A stretch of DNA of 64,000 nucleotides from Paracoccaceae bacterium (GCA_019429405.1 JAHYIZ010000003.1:62001-126000), one strand, 5' to 3'. Positions 24,785 through 35,315 are shown, counted from the stretch's first letter. Notes: generated from the letters alone by a model not told the origin. Made by a program: numbers and translations.

Positions 24785-24818
24785 TAGCCGCGTTCCCGTT
24801 TCGTGTCAACCGGCCGGA

Positions 24819-26000
24819 TCAGAGCGGCAGGTAGTCCACCCAAGCGCCCGCCGCGCGCGGCCCGTCGCCCGCCGGGCGGATCAAAAGCGCGTCGGCCTCG
24901 GTCAAAAGCCGCAAGATCGCCGAATCCTGTTCGGCGAAGGGGGCGATCATCGGCGCATCGCCTTCGGTCAGGCGCGCGCGCATGTAATGGGTGCGCGGCC
25001 CGTTCGCCGCGACATCTTGCGCAAGGCGCGTACGCCGCGGCGCATGGCCCCCCGGCAGGCCCTGCATCGCGGCGAGCAGCGGCACCAGAAAGAGCCGCGC
25101 GGTGACAAAGGCCGAAACCGGATTGCCGGGCAACCCCAGCATCGCCGCATTTCCCATTCTCCCGGCCATCAGGGGCTTTCCGGGGCGCATCGCCACCTGC
25201 CAAAAGGCCCGCGCCATGCCCAGTTCGGCGGCGACCTTGCCGACCAGATCATGCTCGCCCACCGAGGCGCCGCCTGAACTCACGATCACATCGGCGTCTG
25301 CGGCGAGCGCGAAGGCCTGCCGCAGCGCCGCCTCGCTATCGCGCGCGATCGGCAGCAGGCGCGCCTCGGCGCCAGCTTCTTCAGCCATGGCCGCCAGTGC
25401 GAACGAATTGGAACAGACGATCTGGCCGGGGCCGGGCGCCTCACCGGGCATCACCAGTTCATCTCCGGTGGCGATGACCGCCACGGTCGGGCGCCGCGCC
25501 ACGGTGACGGTGGCCACGTTCATCGCCGCGAGAAGGCCAAGGTGGCGCGGCGTCAGCCGCAGGGGGGCTGCGACGGTTTGGCCTTCGGCAAAGTCCTGCC
25601 CGCGCGGGCGGATATGGCGGCGCGCATCAAGCGCGGCGGGCAGCGTGATGTGGTCGCCCGCGCGCTGCACATCCTCTTGCATCAATACCCGGTCGGCGCC
25701 CTGCGGCACCGGCGCCCCGGTAAAAATGCGAACCGCCTCGCCCGGCCCGAGCGTGCCGTCAAACCCATGCCCGGCGCCGGCCTCGCCGATCAGGCGAAGG
25801 GTGCGGCCGGGGTGGTGGTCCGCCGCCGTGATCGCGTAACCATCCATCGCAGCGGCATCAAAGGGTGGCTGAGTCAGCGTGGCCACTGCGGGTGCGGCCA
25901 GCACCCGGCCAAGGGCCGCGCGCAGCGGCACGGCCTCGCTGCGCACCGGCCCGCAAAGCGCCAGAACCCGCGCCAGAGCCTCTTCAACCGATATCATCAC
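24819..26000 (-). CDS. moeA: Molybdopterin molybdotransferase
   Basis: A 393-residue enzyme that inserts molybdate into adenylylated molybdopterin to give the molybdenum cofactor. The MoeA N-terminal E-E-A-L-A-R-V-L and the segment [12 protein letters not shown] are present. The MogA-like catalytic domain shows [11 protein letters not shown], and P-G-K-P-L-M-A-G-R follows. Length is normal. Its start overlaps the moaC stop by four bases, showing coupled expression with moaC. Confidence 0.96.
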   Translation of the reverse strand: MMISVEEALARVLALCGPVRSEAVPLRAALGRVLAAPAVATLTQPPFDAAAMDGYAITAADHHPGRTLRLIGEAGAGHGFDGTLGPGEAVRIFTGAPVPQGADRVLMQEDVQRAGDHITLPAALDARRHIRPRGQDFAEGQTVAAPLRLTPRHLGLLAAMNVATVTVARRPTVAVIATGDELVMPGEAPGPGQIVCSNSFALAAMAEEAGAEARLLPIARDSEAALRQAFALAADADVIVSSGGASVGEHDLVGKVAAELGMARAFWQVAMRPGKPLMAGRMGNAAMLGLPGNPVSAFVTARLFLVPLLAAMQGLPGGHAPRRTRLAQDVAANGPRTHYMRARLTEGDAPMIAPFAEQDSAILRLLTEADALLIRPAGDGPRAAGAWVDYLPL

Positions 26001-26470
26001 AACGCCTCGTAACGACCTGATTTACCGCCATCTTTCAGGGTAACGCGAACCGCCTCTATGCGCATGGAACGGTCAGCAGCCTTGAGCATGTCGTAAACCG
26101 TCAGCGCCGCCACCGAAACCGCCGTCAGCGCTTCCATTTCAACCCCGGTCTTGCCATCGGTCTCAACCGTCGCGGCGATGCGAACACCGGGCAAGGCGGC
26201 ATCGGGTTCCAGTTCAAGCGTCACATGGGTCAGCGGCAGCGGGTGGCAGAGCGGAATGAGCTCGGCGGTGCGTTTTGCCGCCATGATACCTGCAAGCCGC
26301 GCCACGCCCAGAACGTCGCCTTTTTTGGCGCTTCCCGCCTGCACCAGTGCCAGCGTTGCCGCCGCCATCACCACGGCGCCTTTGGCCACGGCCACCCGAT
26401 GCGTGACGGATTTGCCTGCAACATCAATCATATGCGCTTCACCCTTCGGGTTGAAATGGCTCAGGGTCAT
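25997..26470 (-). CDS. moaC: Cyclic pyranopterin monophosphate synthase
   Basis: A 157-residue enzyme that completes cyclic pyranopterin monophosphate, the first precursor in molybdenum cofactor synthesis. The motif [13 protein letters not shown], which carries the active-site His residues, is at about residues 72-84. The [20 protein letters not shown] block towards the C-terminus is also conserved. It overlaps trpC upstream and moeA downstream by four bases each. Confidence 0.97.
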   Translation of the reverse strand: MTLSHFNPKGEAHMIDVAGKSVTHRVAVAKGAVVMAAATLALVQAGSAKKGDVLGVARLAGIMAAKRTAELIPLCHPLPLTHVTLELEPDAALPGVRIAATVETDGKTGVEMEALTAVSVAALTVYDMLKAADRSMRIEAVRVTLKDGGKSGRYEAL

Positions 26471-27258
26471 GGTGTTTCCAAAAGCGCGCGGGTGGCCGTC
26501 GCCACATCGGTTTGCCGCATGAGGCTTTCGCCGATAAGAAACCGGCGCGCGCCGATGGCGGCCATGCCCGCAAGGTCGGCGGCGGTAAAAAGCCCGCTTT
26601 CGCAGACCAGATCGCGCCCCGGCGGCAGATGTGGCGCAAGTTCGCGCGTTACATCAAGAGTAACCTCGAAGGTTTTGAGATTACGGTTGTTTACACCGAT
26701 CAAGGGTGAGCGTAGACGCAGCGCGCGGTCAAGTTCGGCACGGTCGTGCACCTCGACCAGCGCATCCATGCCCCAGCCCGTGGCGGCGTCCTCCAGCTCG
26801 GCCGCCAGACCATCATCGACCGAGGCCATGATGATGAGAATGGCATCGGCGCCCCAGGCGCGAGACTCGGCAACCTGATAGGGGTCGTGCAGAAAATCCT
26901 TGCGCAGCACCGGCAGGGTGCAGGCGGCGCGGGCGGCGACAAGGTATTCGGGCGCGCCCTGAAAGCTTGGCGCGTCGGTCAGCACAGAAAGGCACGCAGC
27001 CCCCCCCGCCTGATAGGCGCGTGCCAGCGCTGGCGGGTCAAAATCGGCGCGGATCAGGCCTTTCGAAGGGCTCGCCTTCTTGATCTCGGCAATCAGCGCG
27101 TAGCCCTTGGCGGCCTTGGCGGCCAAAGCGGCAGCAAAGCCGCGCAGCGGCGGCGCCGTGCGCGCCTCGGCCTCAACCTCGGCAAGCGGGCGCGCGCGTT
27201 TGGCGGCGGCGATTTCGGTCAGCTTGTAGGCCTTTATCTGTTCGAGAATATCCATCAT
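26467..27258 (-). CDS. trpC: Indole-3-glycerol phosphate synthase
   Basis: A 263-residue TIM-barrel enzyme that closes the indole ring in tryptophan synthesis. [12 protein letters not shown] (about residues 57-68) and V-L-R-K-D-F-L holding the catalytic Lys pair are intact, as is [10 protein letters not shown]. It is a stand-alone enzyme, not fused to TrpF. It overlaps trpD by a single base and moaC by four. Confidence 0.97.
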   Translation of the reverse strand: MMDILEQIKAYKLTEIAAAKRARPLAEVEAEARTAPPLRGFAAALAAKAAKGYALIAEIKKASPSKGLIRADFDPPALARAYQAGGAACLSVLTDAPSFQGAPEYLVAARAACTLPVLRKDFLHDPYQVAESRAWGADAILIIMASVDDGLAAELEDAATGWGMDALVEVHDRAELDRALRLRSPLIGVNNRNLKTFEVTLDVTRELAPHLPPGRDLVCESGLFTAADLAGMAAIGARRFLIGESLMRQTDVATATRALLETP

Positions 27259-28265
27259 CAGCCCGCAATCGCCTTGAGCGCTGCGAGCTTGGCGGCGGCG
27301 GCGCCCGAGTCGATGCTTTCGGTCGCCCGCGCCACGCCCTCGCGCAGATCGGCGGCGGCTTCGGCCACCACCAGTGCCGCGGCGGCGTTCAGCAACACCG
27401 CATCGCGGTAAGCCCCTTTTTGCCCGGCCAGAAGCGCGCGGAACGCGGCGGCGTTTTCATCAGGTTCGCCGCCGATGATCGCCTCGAAGGGATGCACCGG
27501 CAGGCCCGCCTCTTCGGGGTGAACTTCAAATTCGCGCACCACGCCGCCTTCCAGCGCCGCGACCCAGCTTAACCCGGCAATCGAAAGCTCATCGGTGCCG
27601 TCCGAGCCGTGCACGAGCCACGCGCGGTCAGACCCGAGTGCCGCCAGAACCTCGGCCATCGGCCTGATCCAGGCGCGCGAAAACGCGCCGGTCAATTGCC
27701 GTTTGACCCCGGCGGGGTTGGTCAGCGGCCCCAAGAGGTTGAACACCGTGCGGGTTCCAAGCTCGCTGCGCGTTGGCATCACATGGCGAATGGCGGGGTG
27801 GTGCATGGGCGCCATCATGAAGGCGATACCAGCGGTTTGTAGCGCCTTTTCAGCCACTTCTGGCCCGCTCATCACGTTGATGCCAAGCGCGGCAAGGGCG
27901 TCTGCCGCGCCCGATTTCGAACTGAGGTTGCGGTTGCCGTGCTTGGCAACCACCACCCCGGCCCCGGCCACCACAAAGGCGGTGGCGGTCGAGATGTTGA
28001 GCGTGCCCTTGCCGTCGCCCCCGGTGCCGACAATGTCCATCGCGCCTGCAGGCGCACGCACCGCGTTGCACTTGGCGCGCATCACGCGGGCGGCGGCGGC
28101 GATCTCGTCAACTGTCTCGCCGCGCACCCTGAGCGCCATGAGAAAGCCGCCCATCTGGCTTGGCGTCGCGGCGCCCTCAAAAAGTGCTGCAAACGCCGTC
28201 TCGGCTTCGGCGCGGGTCAGCGGGCGCTCGGCGGCGATGCCGATCAGGGGGCGGATGTCACTCAT
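27258..28265 (-). CDS. trpD: Anthranilate phosphoribosyltransferase
   Basis: A 335-residue enzyme transferring phosphoribose from PRPP to anthranilate. The PRPP-binding G-T-G-G-D-G motif is followed by the N-I-S-T-A-T segment, and [15 protein letters not shown] binds anthranilate. It is not fused to the glutaminase, which is encoded separately by trpG just upstream with a four-base overlap. Confidence 0.97.
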   Translation of the reverse strand: MSDIRPLIGIAAERPLTRAEAETAFAALFEGAATPSQMGGFLMALRVRGETVDEIAAAARVMRAKCNAVRAPAGAMDIVGTGGDGKGTLNISTATAFVVAGAGVVVAKHGNRNLSSKSGAADALAALGINVMSGPEVAEKALQTAGIAFMMAPMHHPAIRHVMPTRSELGTRTVFNLLGPLTNPAGVKRQLTGAFSRAWIRPMAEVLAALGSDRAWLVHGSDGTDELSIAGLSWVAALEGGVVREFEVHPEEAGLPVHPFEAIIGGEPDENAAAFRALLAGQKGAYRDAVLLNAAAALVVAEAAADLREGVARATESIDSGAAAAKLAALKAIAG

Positions 28266-28855
28266 GCGGCTACCTTGGCGCGGACGCCCGCGGCGGTCAG
28301 AAAGTTGCGGATCAGGGCATGCCCGTGTTCCGAGGCGATGCTCTCGGGGTGAAATTGCACGCCTTCGATCAGGTGCTCGCGGTGGCGCAGGCCCATGATG
28401 GTGCCATCTTCAAGCCAGGCGGTGACCTCAAGGCAGGCGGGCAGGGTGGCGCGATCAACGATCAGGCTGTGGTAGCGCGTGGCAAGAAACGGCGAGGGCA
28501 GGCCAGCAAAGACACCCGCGCCCGCATGGTGGATGGTGCCCATCTTGCCGTGCACGATCTCGCCCGCCCGCACCACGCGGCCGCCAAACGCCTCGCCAAT
28601 CGCCTGATGGCCGAGGCAGACGCCCAGCAGCGGTGTGCCGGTCTCGGCGGCGGCCAGCGCCAGCGGCAGGCAGATGCCCGCCTGCGCGGGGTCGCAGGGG
28701 CCGGGGCTGAGCACAATTGCCGCCGCACCCATTGCCATCGCCTCTTGCACGTCAAGCGCGTCATTACGGCGCACCACCACATCGGCCCCCAACTCGCCGA
28801 AGTAATGCACGAGGTTGTAGGTAAAGCTGTCGTAGTTATCGATCAGAAGCAGCAT
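28262..28855 (-). CDS. trpG: Anthranilate synthase component II (glutamine amidotransferase)
   Basis: A 197-residue class I glutaminase supplying ammonia to TrpE. The start at 28855 gives [14 protein letters not shown], the standard TrpG/PabA opening; an alternative lies six codons upstream. The catalytic triad is visible: Cys80 in G-V-C-L-G-H-Q, and His169 and Glu171 in F-H-P-E-S. It begins the trpG-trpD-trpC-moaC-moeA run. The protein may also serve para-aminobenzoate synthesis, as in other bacteria with one such subunit. Confidence 0.96.
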   Translation of the reverse strand: MLLLIDNYDSFTYNLVHYFGELGADVVVRRNDALDVQEAMAMGAAAIVLSPGPCDPAQAGICLPLALAAAETGTPLLGVCLGHQAIGEAFGGRVVRAGEIVHGKMGTIHHAGAGVFAGLPSPFLATRYHSLIVDRATLPACLEVTAWLEDGTIMGLRHREHLIEGVQFHPESIASEHGHALIRNFLTAAGVRAKVAA

Positions 28856-28981
28856 GAAGGCGGATTTCCCCAAGGCGGGCCGGATTCTGGGTGAACCGGG
28901 GTTTGCGTCGGGCTATAGATGGGCAGAGCCGTGCGGCATGGTCAAGGGCTGAGCGGCGGGCAAGGGCAGGCGAGGGCAAAT

Positions 28982-30676
28982 ATGGGGCGCAGCATTCTTT
29001 CCGGGTCGGTGCTGGGGGCGATTCTTTCGGCTCTGGTTCTGGCGGCTGTCTCGCTGATGCTGCCTTTGGCGCCGTCGCCTGCGCCCGTTTTGCCTGATGC
29101 GGCCGTGCCCGAAGCGCATTTGCCCGAAGCTTCGGTGCCCGACGTGGCCGTGGCCGATGCCGCGCCCGATGTGGCCGCGCCTGATGCGGCCGCGCCGCAG
29201 CCCGAAACGCCGGCGCCGCCGCCCACGGCCGCCACCGCGCCCGATCCGGCCCCTGCTGCCCCGGCGCTGCCCGTGCCTGCAACCGCCGAAGCGCCTGCCG
29301 CGACCGTTGCCAGCGCGCCTCTGCCGGATGCGCCTGCCGAAGCGGCTACCGAGGCGGCGCGCCCGGTCATTGTCGAGGTGCCGGCCGGGTCTGAATTTGC
29401 GCGCGCGCCCGGTGATGCGCTGGCGCTTCGGCCCAGCGTCGAGGCCGCGCCGACGGTTGCCAGCGCCCCCGCAGCACCCCTTGCCGCGCCCGAGGTGGCA
29501 CCGGCCCCCGCAGGCACCGACCCCGGCCCCGCCCCGGCGGCGCCAAGTGGGCCTGCCGCGCCCGGCGCACCTTCGCCCGAGGCGGGCCGCATCGTGTTGC
29601 CGCAAGCCGAACAGCCGCTGCCGGTGCCGCCGCCGGGCGAGGCGCTTGCGCCCACACTGCCTGCGGCTGCACGCACCGATCTGCCCGCCGTGCCCGATGT
29701 TCTGCTGCCGCCTGTCGCCCCCGGTGCGGCGCTGCCCGCGCCCGAGGCCGACACCGCCCCCGGCCCTGCGCCTGCGCGCGTGCCGACAACCCCGCCGCCG
29801 CAAACGGCGGCCTTACCCGACATCATTCTGGTGCCCGATGCGGCGCCTGCGGCACCCGCCGCCGCGCCCGTGCCGCAACCGGGCTTTGCCGGGGTTGCCG
29901 CCACCCCCGGCTTTGGCAATGCGCCGGGGATTGCGGTCAACCGTCTGCCCTTGATCGGCGCCGAACCGGCGCCCGTGGCCGAGGCGCTGGCGCCGCCGCA
30001 ACCGCCGATTGAGGCGTATCGTGCCGAGTTCACCGGCACCGGGGCACCGCTGCTGGCGCTGGTGTTGCTTGACCCTTCAGCGGAAAGCGACCTTGCCGCG
30101 CTCAGCGCGCTCGGGCTGCCGCTGACCATCGCGATTGATCCGACCCGCGACGGTGCGGCGGCCGATGCGCAAAGCTTCCGAGCCGCAGGGTTCGAGGTGG
30201 CAATTCTTGCCGCGCCGCTGCCAGCGGGCGCGACACCCGGCGATCTGGAGGTGGCGCTTGCTGCATGGCACCGTGTTGTGCCCGAGGCCGTGGCCGTGGT
30301 CGAGCCGCCGGTGCCGGTGATCCAGGGCAACCGCGGCCTTGCGCAGCAACTCGTCTCGGCGCTCGCGCGCGAAGGTCTTGGGTTGGCCACACATTCGGGC
30401 AAGGGCCTGAACGCCGCCGAGCAACTGGCATCCGCAGCAGGTGTGCCGCAGGTTCTGGTGTGGCGCGTGCTTGATAGCGAGGGCGACACCGCCCCGGCGA
30501 TCCGCCGCTACCTTGACCGCGCGGCGTTTGAAGCGGCGCGCGGGCAGGGCGTGGCGGTGATGCTGCATGCCTGGCCAGAGTCGCTTGCAGGCTTGGCTGA
30601 CTGGCAAAGGCGCCGCGACGGCGGGCCCGAGCTTGCGCCGCTTTCGGCGCTGGCGCTGGCGACGGGCGCGTTTTAG
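28982..30676 (+). CDS. Divergent polysaccharide deacetylase family protein with Ala/Pro-rich linker
   Basis: From the ATG at 28982 this is a 564-residue protein: one membrane segment (about residues 6-28), then roughly 310 residues made almost only of Ala, Pro, Val, Glu and Asp, then a folded C-terminal domain from about residue 345. That domain resembles the divergent polysaccharide deacetylase (YibQ-type) fold, with L-A-L-V-L-L-D-P-S-A-E and L-P-L-T-I-A-I-D-P. The usual metal-binding D-D and N-H-x-G-S residues appear replaced, so activity is doubtful. It is likely an anchored periplasmic protein. It lies between trpG and trpE in the opposite direction. Confidence 0.78.
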   Translation: MGRSILSGSVLGAILSALVLAAVSLMLPLAPSPAPVLPDAAVPEAHLPEASVPDVAVADAAPDVAAPDAAAPQPETPAPPPTAATAPDPAPAAPALPVPATAEAPAATVASAPLPDAPAEAATEAARPVIVEVPAGSEFARAPGDALALRPSVEAAPTVASAPAAPLAAPEVAPAPAGTDPGPAPAAPSGPAAPGAPSPEAGRIVLPQAEQPLPVPPPGEALAPTLPAAARTDLPAVPDVLLPPVAPGAALPAPEADTAPGPAPARVPTTPPPQTAALPDIILVPDAAPAAPAAAPVPQPGFAGVAATPGFGNAPGIAVNRLPLIGAEPAPVAEALAPPQPPIEAYRAEFTGTGAPLLALVLLDPSAESDLAALSALGLPLTIAIDPTRDGAAADAQSFRAAGFEVAILAAPLPAGATPGDLEVALAAWHRVVPEAVAVVEPPVPVIQGNRGLAQQLVSALAREGLGLATHSGKGLNAAEQLASAAGVPQVLVWRVLDSEGDTAPAIRRYLDRAAFEAARGQGVAVMLHAWPESLAGLADWQRRRDGGPELAPLSALALATGAF

Positions 30677-32184
30677 CCGTTGCCGCGCCGCACAAACAGG
30701 CCCGCATCCTCGGCAGCCCTGCGCAGGGCCTTTGATTTGTTGACCGATTCCTGCCATTCGGCCTCGGGGTCGCTGTCGTAGACAACGCCGCCCCCGGCCT
30801 GGGTGTAAAGCTGGCCGTCCTTCAGCACCGCCGTGCGCAGCGCAATGCACATGTCCATTTCGCCGTTGGCGGCAAAATAGCCCACGCCGCCGCCATAGAT
30901 GCAGCGCTTTTCCGGCTCCAGCTCATCAATGATCTGCATCGCGCGCACCTTGGGCGCGCCCGAAACGGTGCCCGCAGGCAGCCCGGCCAGCAGCGCTGAC
31001 AGCGCATCCTGCCCCTCGGCCAGTTCGCCCACCACATTTGAGACGATGTGCATGACGTGGCTATAGCGCTCGATGATGAATTGCTCGGTCGGGCGCACGG
31101 TGCCGATGCGCGCCACGCGGCCCACGTCGTTGCGCCCCAGATCGAGCAGCATCAGATGTTCGGCGCGCTCTTTCGGGTCTGCCAGCAGTTCGGCCTCAAG
31201 CGCGCGGTCTTCATCGGGTGTTGCACCGCGCGGGCGGGTGCCTGCGATCGGGCGCACCGTAACCTCGCCCGCGCGCAGGCGCACCAGAATCTCGGGGCTT
31301 GCGCCGATGATCTGGAAGCCGCCGAAGTTGAGAAAGAACATGAACGGCGACGGGTTGGTGCGCCGCAAGCTGCGGTAGAGCGAAAACGGCGGCAGACGAA
31401 ACTCTTGCGCCCAGCGCTGGCTGGGCACAACCTGAAAGATGTCGCCAGCGCGGATGTAGTCCTTCGCCTTTTCAACCGCTTGCATATAGGCGGCCTTGGT
31501 GAAGTTCGACCGCGCCTCGCCCACCGCTTCGGCCTCGCCCAGATCGCGGTCGGCGGCGGCGGGGGTGCGGTCTAGGTCGCGCAGCGCGTCCATCACACGC
31601 TCGGCGGCTTGCGCGTAGGCCGCGCGCGCGCTTAGGCCCGAACCGGCCCATGCGGGCGCGCAAACGGTGACGTCGCCCTTCACGCCATCAAGCACCGCCA
31701 CCACCGAGGGCCGCATCAGCATGGCATCGGGCACGCCCAGCGGGTCGGGGTTGACGTCGGGCAGATGCTCGACCAGCCGGATCATGTCATAGCCGAGATA
31801 GCCGAACAGGCCCGCAGCGCTGGCGGGCAGACCTTCGGGCATCTCGATGCGGCTTTCGTCGATCAGCGCGCGCAGGCTTTCAAACGGGTGCCCCGGCAGC
31901 GGCAGAAAGGTGTCGTCAAAGCGCGCCTGCCTGTTGATCTCGGCCTGTTCGCCGCGGCACTGCCAGATCACGTCGGGCTTCATGCCCACCATCGAATAGC
32001 GCCCGCGCACCTCGCCGCCGGTGACGCTTTCCAGCATGAAGCTGTTCTTGCTGGCATCCGCCAGTTTCAGCATCAGCGATACCGGCGTGTCGAGATCGGC
32101 GGCAAGGCGGGCATAGACCAGCTGATTCCGCCCGGCGTTCCAGCCCGCCTCGAAGTCTTCAAAAGATGGGTTCAGCGCGACCAC
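30673..32184 (-). CDS. trpE: Anthranilate synthase component I
   Basis: A 503-residue chorismate-using enzyme that, with TrpG, makes anthranilate. The conserved catalytic blocks are present: F-Q-V-V-P-S-Q-R-W, P-I-A-G-T-R-P-R-G and D-L-G-R-N-D-V-G-R-V. The N-terminal L-E-S-V-T-G-G-E segment belongs to the tryptophan feedback site. It follows the PpiD-like gene by 14 bases, so it is probably read from that transcript, and no room remains for a trp attenuator. Its stop overlaps the stop of the opposing deacetylase gene. Confidence 0.97.
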   Translation of the reverse strand: MVALNPSFEDFEAGWNAGRNQLVYARLAADLDTPVSLMLKLADASKNSFMLESVTGGEVRGRYSMVGMKPDVIWQCRGEQAEINRQARFDDTFLPLPGHPFESLRALIDESRIEMPEGLPASAAGLFGYLGYDMIRLVEHLPDVNPDPLGVPDAMLMRPSVVAVLDGVKGDVTVCAPAWAGSGLSARAAYAQAAERVMDALRDLDRTPAAADRDLGEAEAVGEARSNFTKAAYMQAVEKAKDYIRAGDIFQVVPSQRWAQEFRLPPFSLYRSLRRTNPSPFMFFLNFGGFQIIGASPEILVRLRAGEVTVRPIAGTRPRGATPDEDRALEAELLADPKERAEHLMLLDLGRNDVGRVARIGTVRPTEQFIIERYSHVMHIVSNVVGELAEGQDALSALLAGLPAGTVSGAPKVRAMQIIDELEPEKRCIYGGGVGYFAANGEMDMCIALRTAVLKDGQLYTQAGGGVVYDSDPEAEWQESVNKSKALRRAAEDAGLFVRRGNG

Positions 32185-32198
32185 GGTGTTCTTTCCGC

Positions 32199-34049
32199 CT
32201 ATTGCATCTGCGCCTGCACCGCGGCAATCGCGGCGGCATCGATGCGCAATCCGGCCTCGGCAAGTGCGGCGCGGCCGTAAAGGTCAACCAGATCGCGTGC
32301 GAGCGACTGTTCAATCTGGGCCGCCAAGGCGTCGCGGGCAGCAAGCGTGGCTTCGTCGTCATCGGCTGTGGCATAAACCGCGTCGAGCACCAGCACCAGA
32401 ACCCGGCCTTCAGCGTCGATCACGCGCGCCTCGCCGGGCTGCATCGTGAACGCGGCGGCGGCGACCGCAGCGGGAACGTCTGCAAGGAAGCCTCCGCGCG
32501 GCAGGTTGCCGACGGTGGTGGTGATCAACCCCTGCGCGCTCAGCGGCGCCCCGGCACTGACTGCGGCCACGGCGGCTTCGGCACGGGCCAGCAACCGCGT
32601 GTGAATCTCGTTGGCCACCCAGGCATCGCGGACCGCATCGGCCACGTCTTCATAGGCGATCAGCGCGGGCGGGTTGATGGCGGTCACCTGAAACGCATAG
32701 ACGCCGCCATCATCAAGGCTGGCAAGTTCGGGAAAGTCGGCGGGCGTCGCCGCCGCAACGGCGGTGCGGAACCCCTCGTAATCGGCAATGCCCTCGCGCG
32801 CGTCGGCCGAAAACCGGATCGTGCCGGCCTGCATTTCGGTTTCGCTCGCCATGTCGGCAAGCGTGGCGCCCCCGGCAAGCAAATCGGCATAACCTTCGGC
32901 GCGTTCGGCCACCAGACGCCGCGCGGCATCAACCGAGGCCTCGGCGGCCAGCAGCTCGCGCGCCTCTTCAAACGGAATTTCCTGCGCCGCGAGCACGGCG
33001 TTGAGCGCATAGAGCGCTGGGCCAAAGATCGAGGGCATGGGGCCCAGCAGCGCAGGCGCCTCGGCGGCAAAAACCGCCTCGCCCGCGTCGCCCAGATCTT
33101 GCTTGGTCACATCGCCAAGGTCGACATCCGCGCGCGTCAGCCCGCGTTCGGTGACAAGATCATTGAATGTCGCCTGACCGGCATCGAAACGGGCCTTTGC
33201 GGCCAGCGCCTCTTCCTCGTTCGGGTACACCAGCTGTTCGACCAGTCGCCGCTCGTCGAACACGAATTCGTCGATCCGCGATTGGTAGAGCGCGCGCAGC
33301 GTGGCGTCATCGGGCGTGGCCTCGTCGCGCAGCATCGCGGGGGTCAGCCAGATATAGTCAACATCGCGCGTCTCGGCGCTGGTGAAGGCCTCAGGGTGTG
33401 CGGTGTGAAAGGCGCGCAGGTCGGCTTCGCTCGGCTCGGGCAAGGCCTCGGTCAGATCGGCCGCCGTCAGTTCGGCGTGGCTGAGGCTGCGGGTTTCGGC
33501 CTGCCAAGCGGCCAGGGTTTGCGCCAGAACCTCAGGCGCCTTGGCACCGCCCACCACCGCCGCCAGCAGCATCGAGCGCGCAGCGTCGGCGCGCAACGCC
33601 GTTTCAAACTGGGTTTCGGTCAACCCCTGCTGGCGCAAGGTCAGGGTGTAATTCTGGCGGTCAAACCCACCATCAAGGCCGCGAAAGGCCCCCGCACCCA
33701 GAATCTGGCGCCGCACTTCCTCATCGCCCACCGAAATTCCGATTTTGGCGGCCTGATCATCAAGTGCTGCATTGGTGAAAAGCTGCGCCTGCACAGCACG
33801 GTCAAGCCCAAAGGCAGTGGCCATCTCGAGCGTGACCTGCTGGCCGATCTGCGCCGAAAAGGCGTTGATTTCATTGGAAAGGGCGCGGGCATAGTCATTG
33901 ACCGTAACTTCGGTGTCGCCAACCTTGCCGATTGCCCGCAGCGAGCCAGAAAAATTGGTGAGCCCGAACCCGCCCAACCCCAGCACCAGAAGCGCCATCA
34001 GCACCCAGACGACGGTGTTTCTGCCTTTTGAACGCAATGGGCTCGACAT
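32199..34049 (-). CDS. ppiD: PpiD/SurA-type peptidylprolyl isomerase, membrane-anchored foldase
   Basis: A 616-residue protein with a single N-terminal membrane segment (about residues 12-31) and a periplasmic body. A SurA-N-like chaperone region occupies about residues 35-200, and a parvulin-like domain lies around 265-370 (R-R-L-V-E-Q-L-V-Y-P onwards). Family members help newly exported outer-membrane proteins fold at the Sec exit. The parvulin region is weakly conserved, so isomerase activity is uncertain while chaperone action is likely. It is read with trpE. Confidence 0.85.
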   Translation of the reverse strand: MSSPLRSKGRNTVVWVLMALLVLGLGGFGLTNFSGSLRAIGKVGDTEVTVNDYARALSNEINAFSAQIGQQVTLEMATAFGLDRAVQAQLFTNAALDDQAAKIGISVGDEEVRRQILGAGAFRGLDGGFDRQNYTLTLRQQGLTETQFETALRADAARSMLLAAVVGGAKAPEVLAQTLAAWQAETRSLSHAELTAADLTEALPEPSEADLRAFHTAHPEAFTSAETRDVDYIWLTPAMLRDEATPDDATLRALYQSRIDEFVFDERRLVEQLVYPNEEEALAAKARFDAGQATFNDLVTERGLTRADVDLGDVTKQDLGDAGEAVFAAEAPALLGPMPSIFGPALYALNAVLAAQEIPFEEARELLAAEASVDAARRLVAERAEGYADLLAGGATLADMASETEMQAGTIRFSADAREGIADYEGFRTAVAAATPADFPELASLDDGGVYAFQVTAINPPALIAYEDVADAVRDAWVANEIHTRLLARAEAAVAAVSAGAPLSAQGLITTTVGNLPRGGFLADVPAAVAAAAFTMQPGEARVIDAEGRVLVLVLDAVYATADDDEATLAARDALAAQIEQSLARDLVDLYGRAALAEAGLRIDAAAIAAVQAQMQ

Positions 34050-34116
34050 GGGCGCTGGCCTTTCGCAAGAGAGACGTTTGGCGGTGTTTAGGCGTTCGCG
34101 CGCGCGCGGGCAAGGC

Positions 34117-35292
34117 TCAGATCGTCAGCGCGGCAAGGCGCCCCATCAACTGCCCGATGCCCGCCACATCGACGTTGGCAAACGCGATGCGCAGCTCACG
34201 CGCGCCCGCGCCCTCGGGCATGAACATGGTGCCGGGCAGCAACAAAACGCCCGCCTCGCGCACCAGCGCGCGCGCAAACGCAGGCGAAGGCAGTGGCGAG
34301 GGGTGTTCCACATAGGCGAAATAGGCGCCCACCCCCAGCGTGCGCCAGCCGGGCAGGGCGGCCAGCCCCGCCCGCATCGCCGCGCGGCGCGCAAGGATCT
34401 CGGCGCGTTCGCCCGCCACCCATTGCCTGAGGTTGCGCATGCCCCAAAGCGCTGCGATCTGGCCAAGCTGGCCGGGGCAAATGGCGACGGTGTCGAGAAA
34501 TTTCTCGACCTCGGCCAGCCGCGCGACACTCGCCACAATCGCCCCCACCCGGTGCCCGGTCAGCCGATAGGCCTTGGAAAAGGAATAGAGGTGAATGAAG
34601 GTTTCGTCCCAGTCGGGGTCGCTGAACAGATCATGCGGCGCGCCGTCTCTGCTGTCAAAATCGCGGTAGGTTTCGTCAACGATCAGCGCCAGACCGTGCG
34701 CCTTGGCAAGAGCATGAAAGGCGCGCAACGTCGCCGCCGGGTATTCCACCCCGCCGGGGTTGTTGGGGCTGACCAGCACGATGGCGCGCGTGGCCGGCGT
34801 TATCAACGCGGCCGCCGCCCCCGCATCGGGCAGTAACCCCGGCCCGGTCGCTAGCGGCACCGCGCGCACGCCCTGCATGTCGAGCCACATTTTATGATTG
34901 AAATACCATGGGGTTGGAAGGATAACTTCATCCCCAGCCCCGGCCAGTGTTGCCATCGCCGCGCAAAACGCCTGATTGCAGCCTTGCGTGATCGCCACCT
35001 GCGCGGGCGCAATTTCGCCGCCATAGGCCGCCGACCATTGCGCCGCCAGTTCCTCGCGCAGCGCCCCCATCCCCAGCACCGGCCCGTAAAGATGCGCCTG
35101 CGGATCGTTCAGCGCCGCTTCAGCAATCGCCTGACGCAGCGCCAGCGGCGGCGGGTCAACAGGGGCTGCCTGACTGACGTTGATCAGCGCCCGGTCAGGC
35201 GCAAAATGCACCCCCTCCAGCCAGCGCCGCGCTTCCATCACCGGCGGCGCAAAGGTGGCCGCAACTGCCGGGTTCAAGGGTCTTGCCGCCAT
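34117..35292 (-). CDS. Class I/II PLP-dependent aminotransferase
   Basis: A 391-residue fold-type I aminotransferase. The PLP Lys lies in L-Y-S-F-S-K-A-Y-R-L-T-G-H-R, with the cofactor-binding V-S-P-N-N-P-G-G and D-E-T-Y-R-D-F upstream of it and the carboxylate-binding R in E-L-R-I-A-F-A. All key residues are present. The acceptor and donor cannot be named; the overall pattern is of an aspartate/aromatic type enzyme. A palindromic element (35316-35356) lies just upstream of the start. Confidence 0.9.
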   Translation of the reverse strand: MAARPLNPAVAATFAPPVMEARRWLEGVHFAPDRALINVSQAAPVDPPPLALRQAIAEAALNDPQAHLYGPVLGMGALREELAAQWSAAYGGEIAPAQVAITQGCNQAFCAAMATLAGAGDEVILPTPWYFNHKMWLDMQGVRAVPLATGPGLLPDAGAAAALITPATRAIVLVSPNNPGGVEYPAATLRAFHALAKAHGLALIVDETYRDFDSRDGAPHDLFSDPDWDETFIHLYSFSKAYRLTGHRVGAIVASVARLAEVEKFLDTVAICPGQLGQIAALWGMRNLRQWVAGERAEILARRAAMRAGLAALPGWRTLGVGAYFAYVEHPSPLPSPAFARALVREAGVLLLPGTMFMPEGAGARELRIAFANVDVAGIGQLMGRLAALTI

Positions 35293-35315
35293 CGCGCCGC
35301 TCCTGCTTCTTCATC

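Noticed and set aside
24792-24807. A second SOS-like box next to the lexA box
   Set aside because: GTTC is present at the left, but the right half reads GTGT, leaving only one matching half.
28942-30489. A 515-codon minus-strand frame rich in Gly, Ala and Ser
   Set aside because: It mirrors the Ala/Pro linker of the deacetylase gene and has no ribosome site or recognisable fold.
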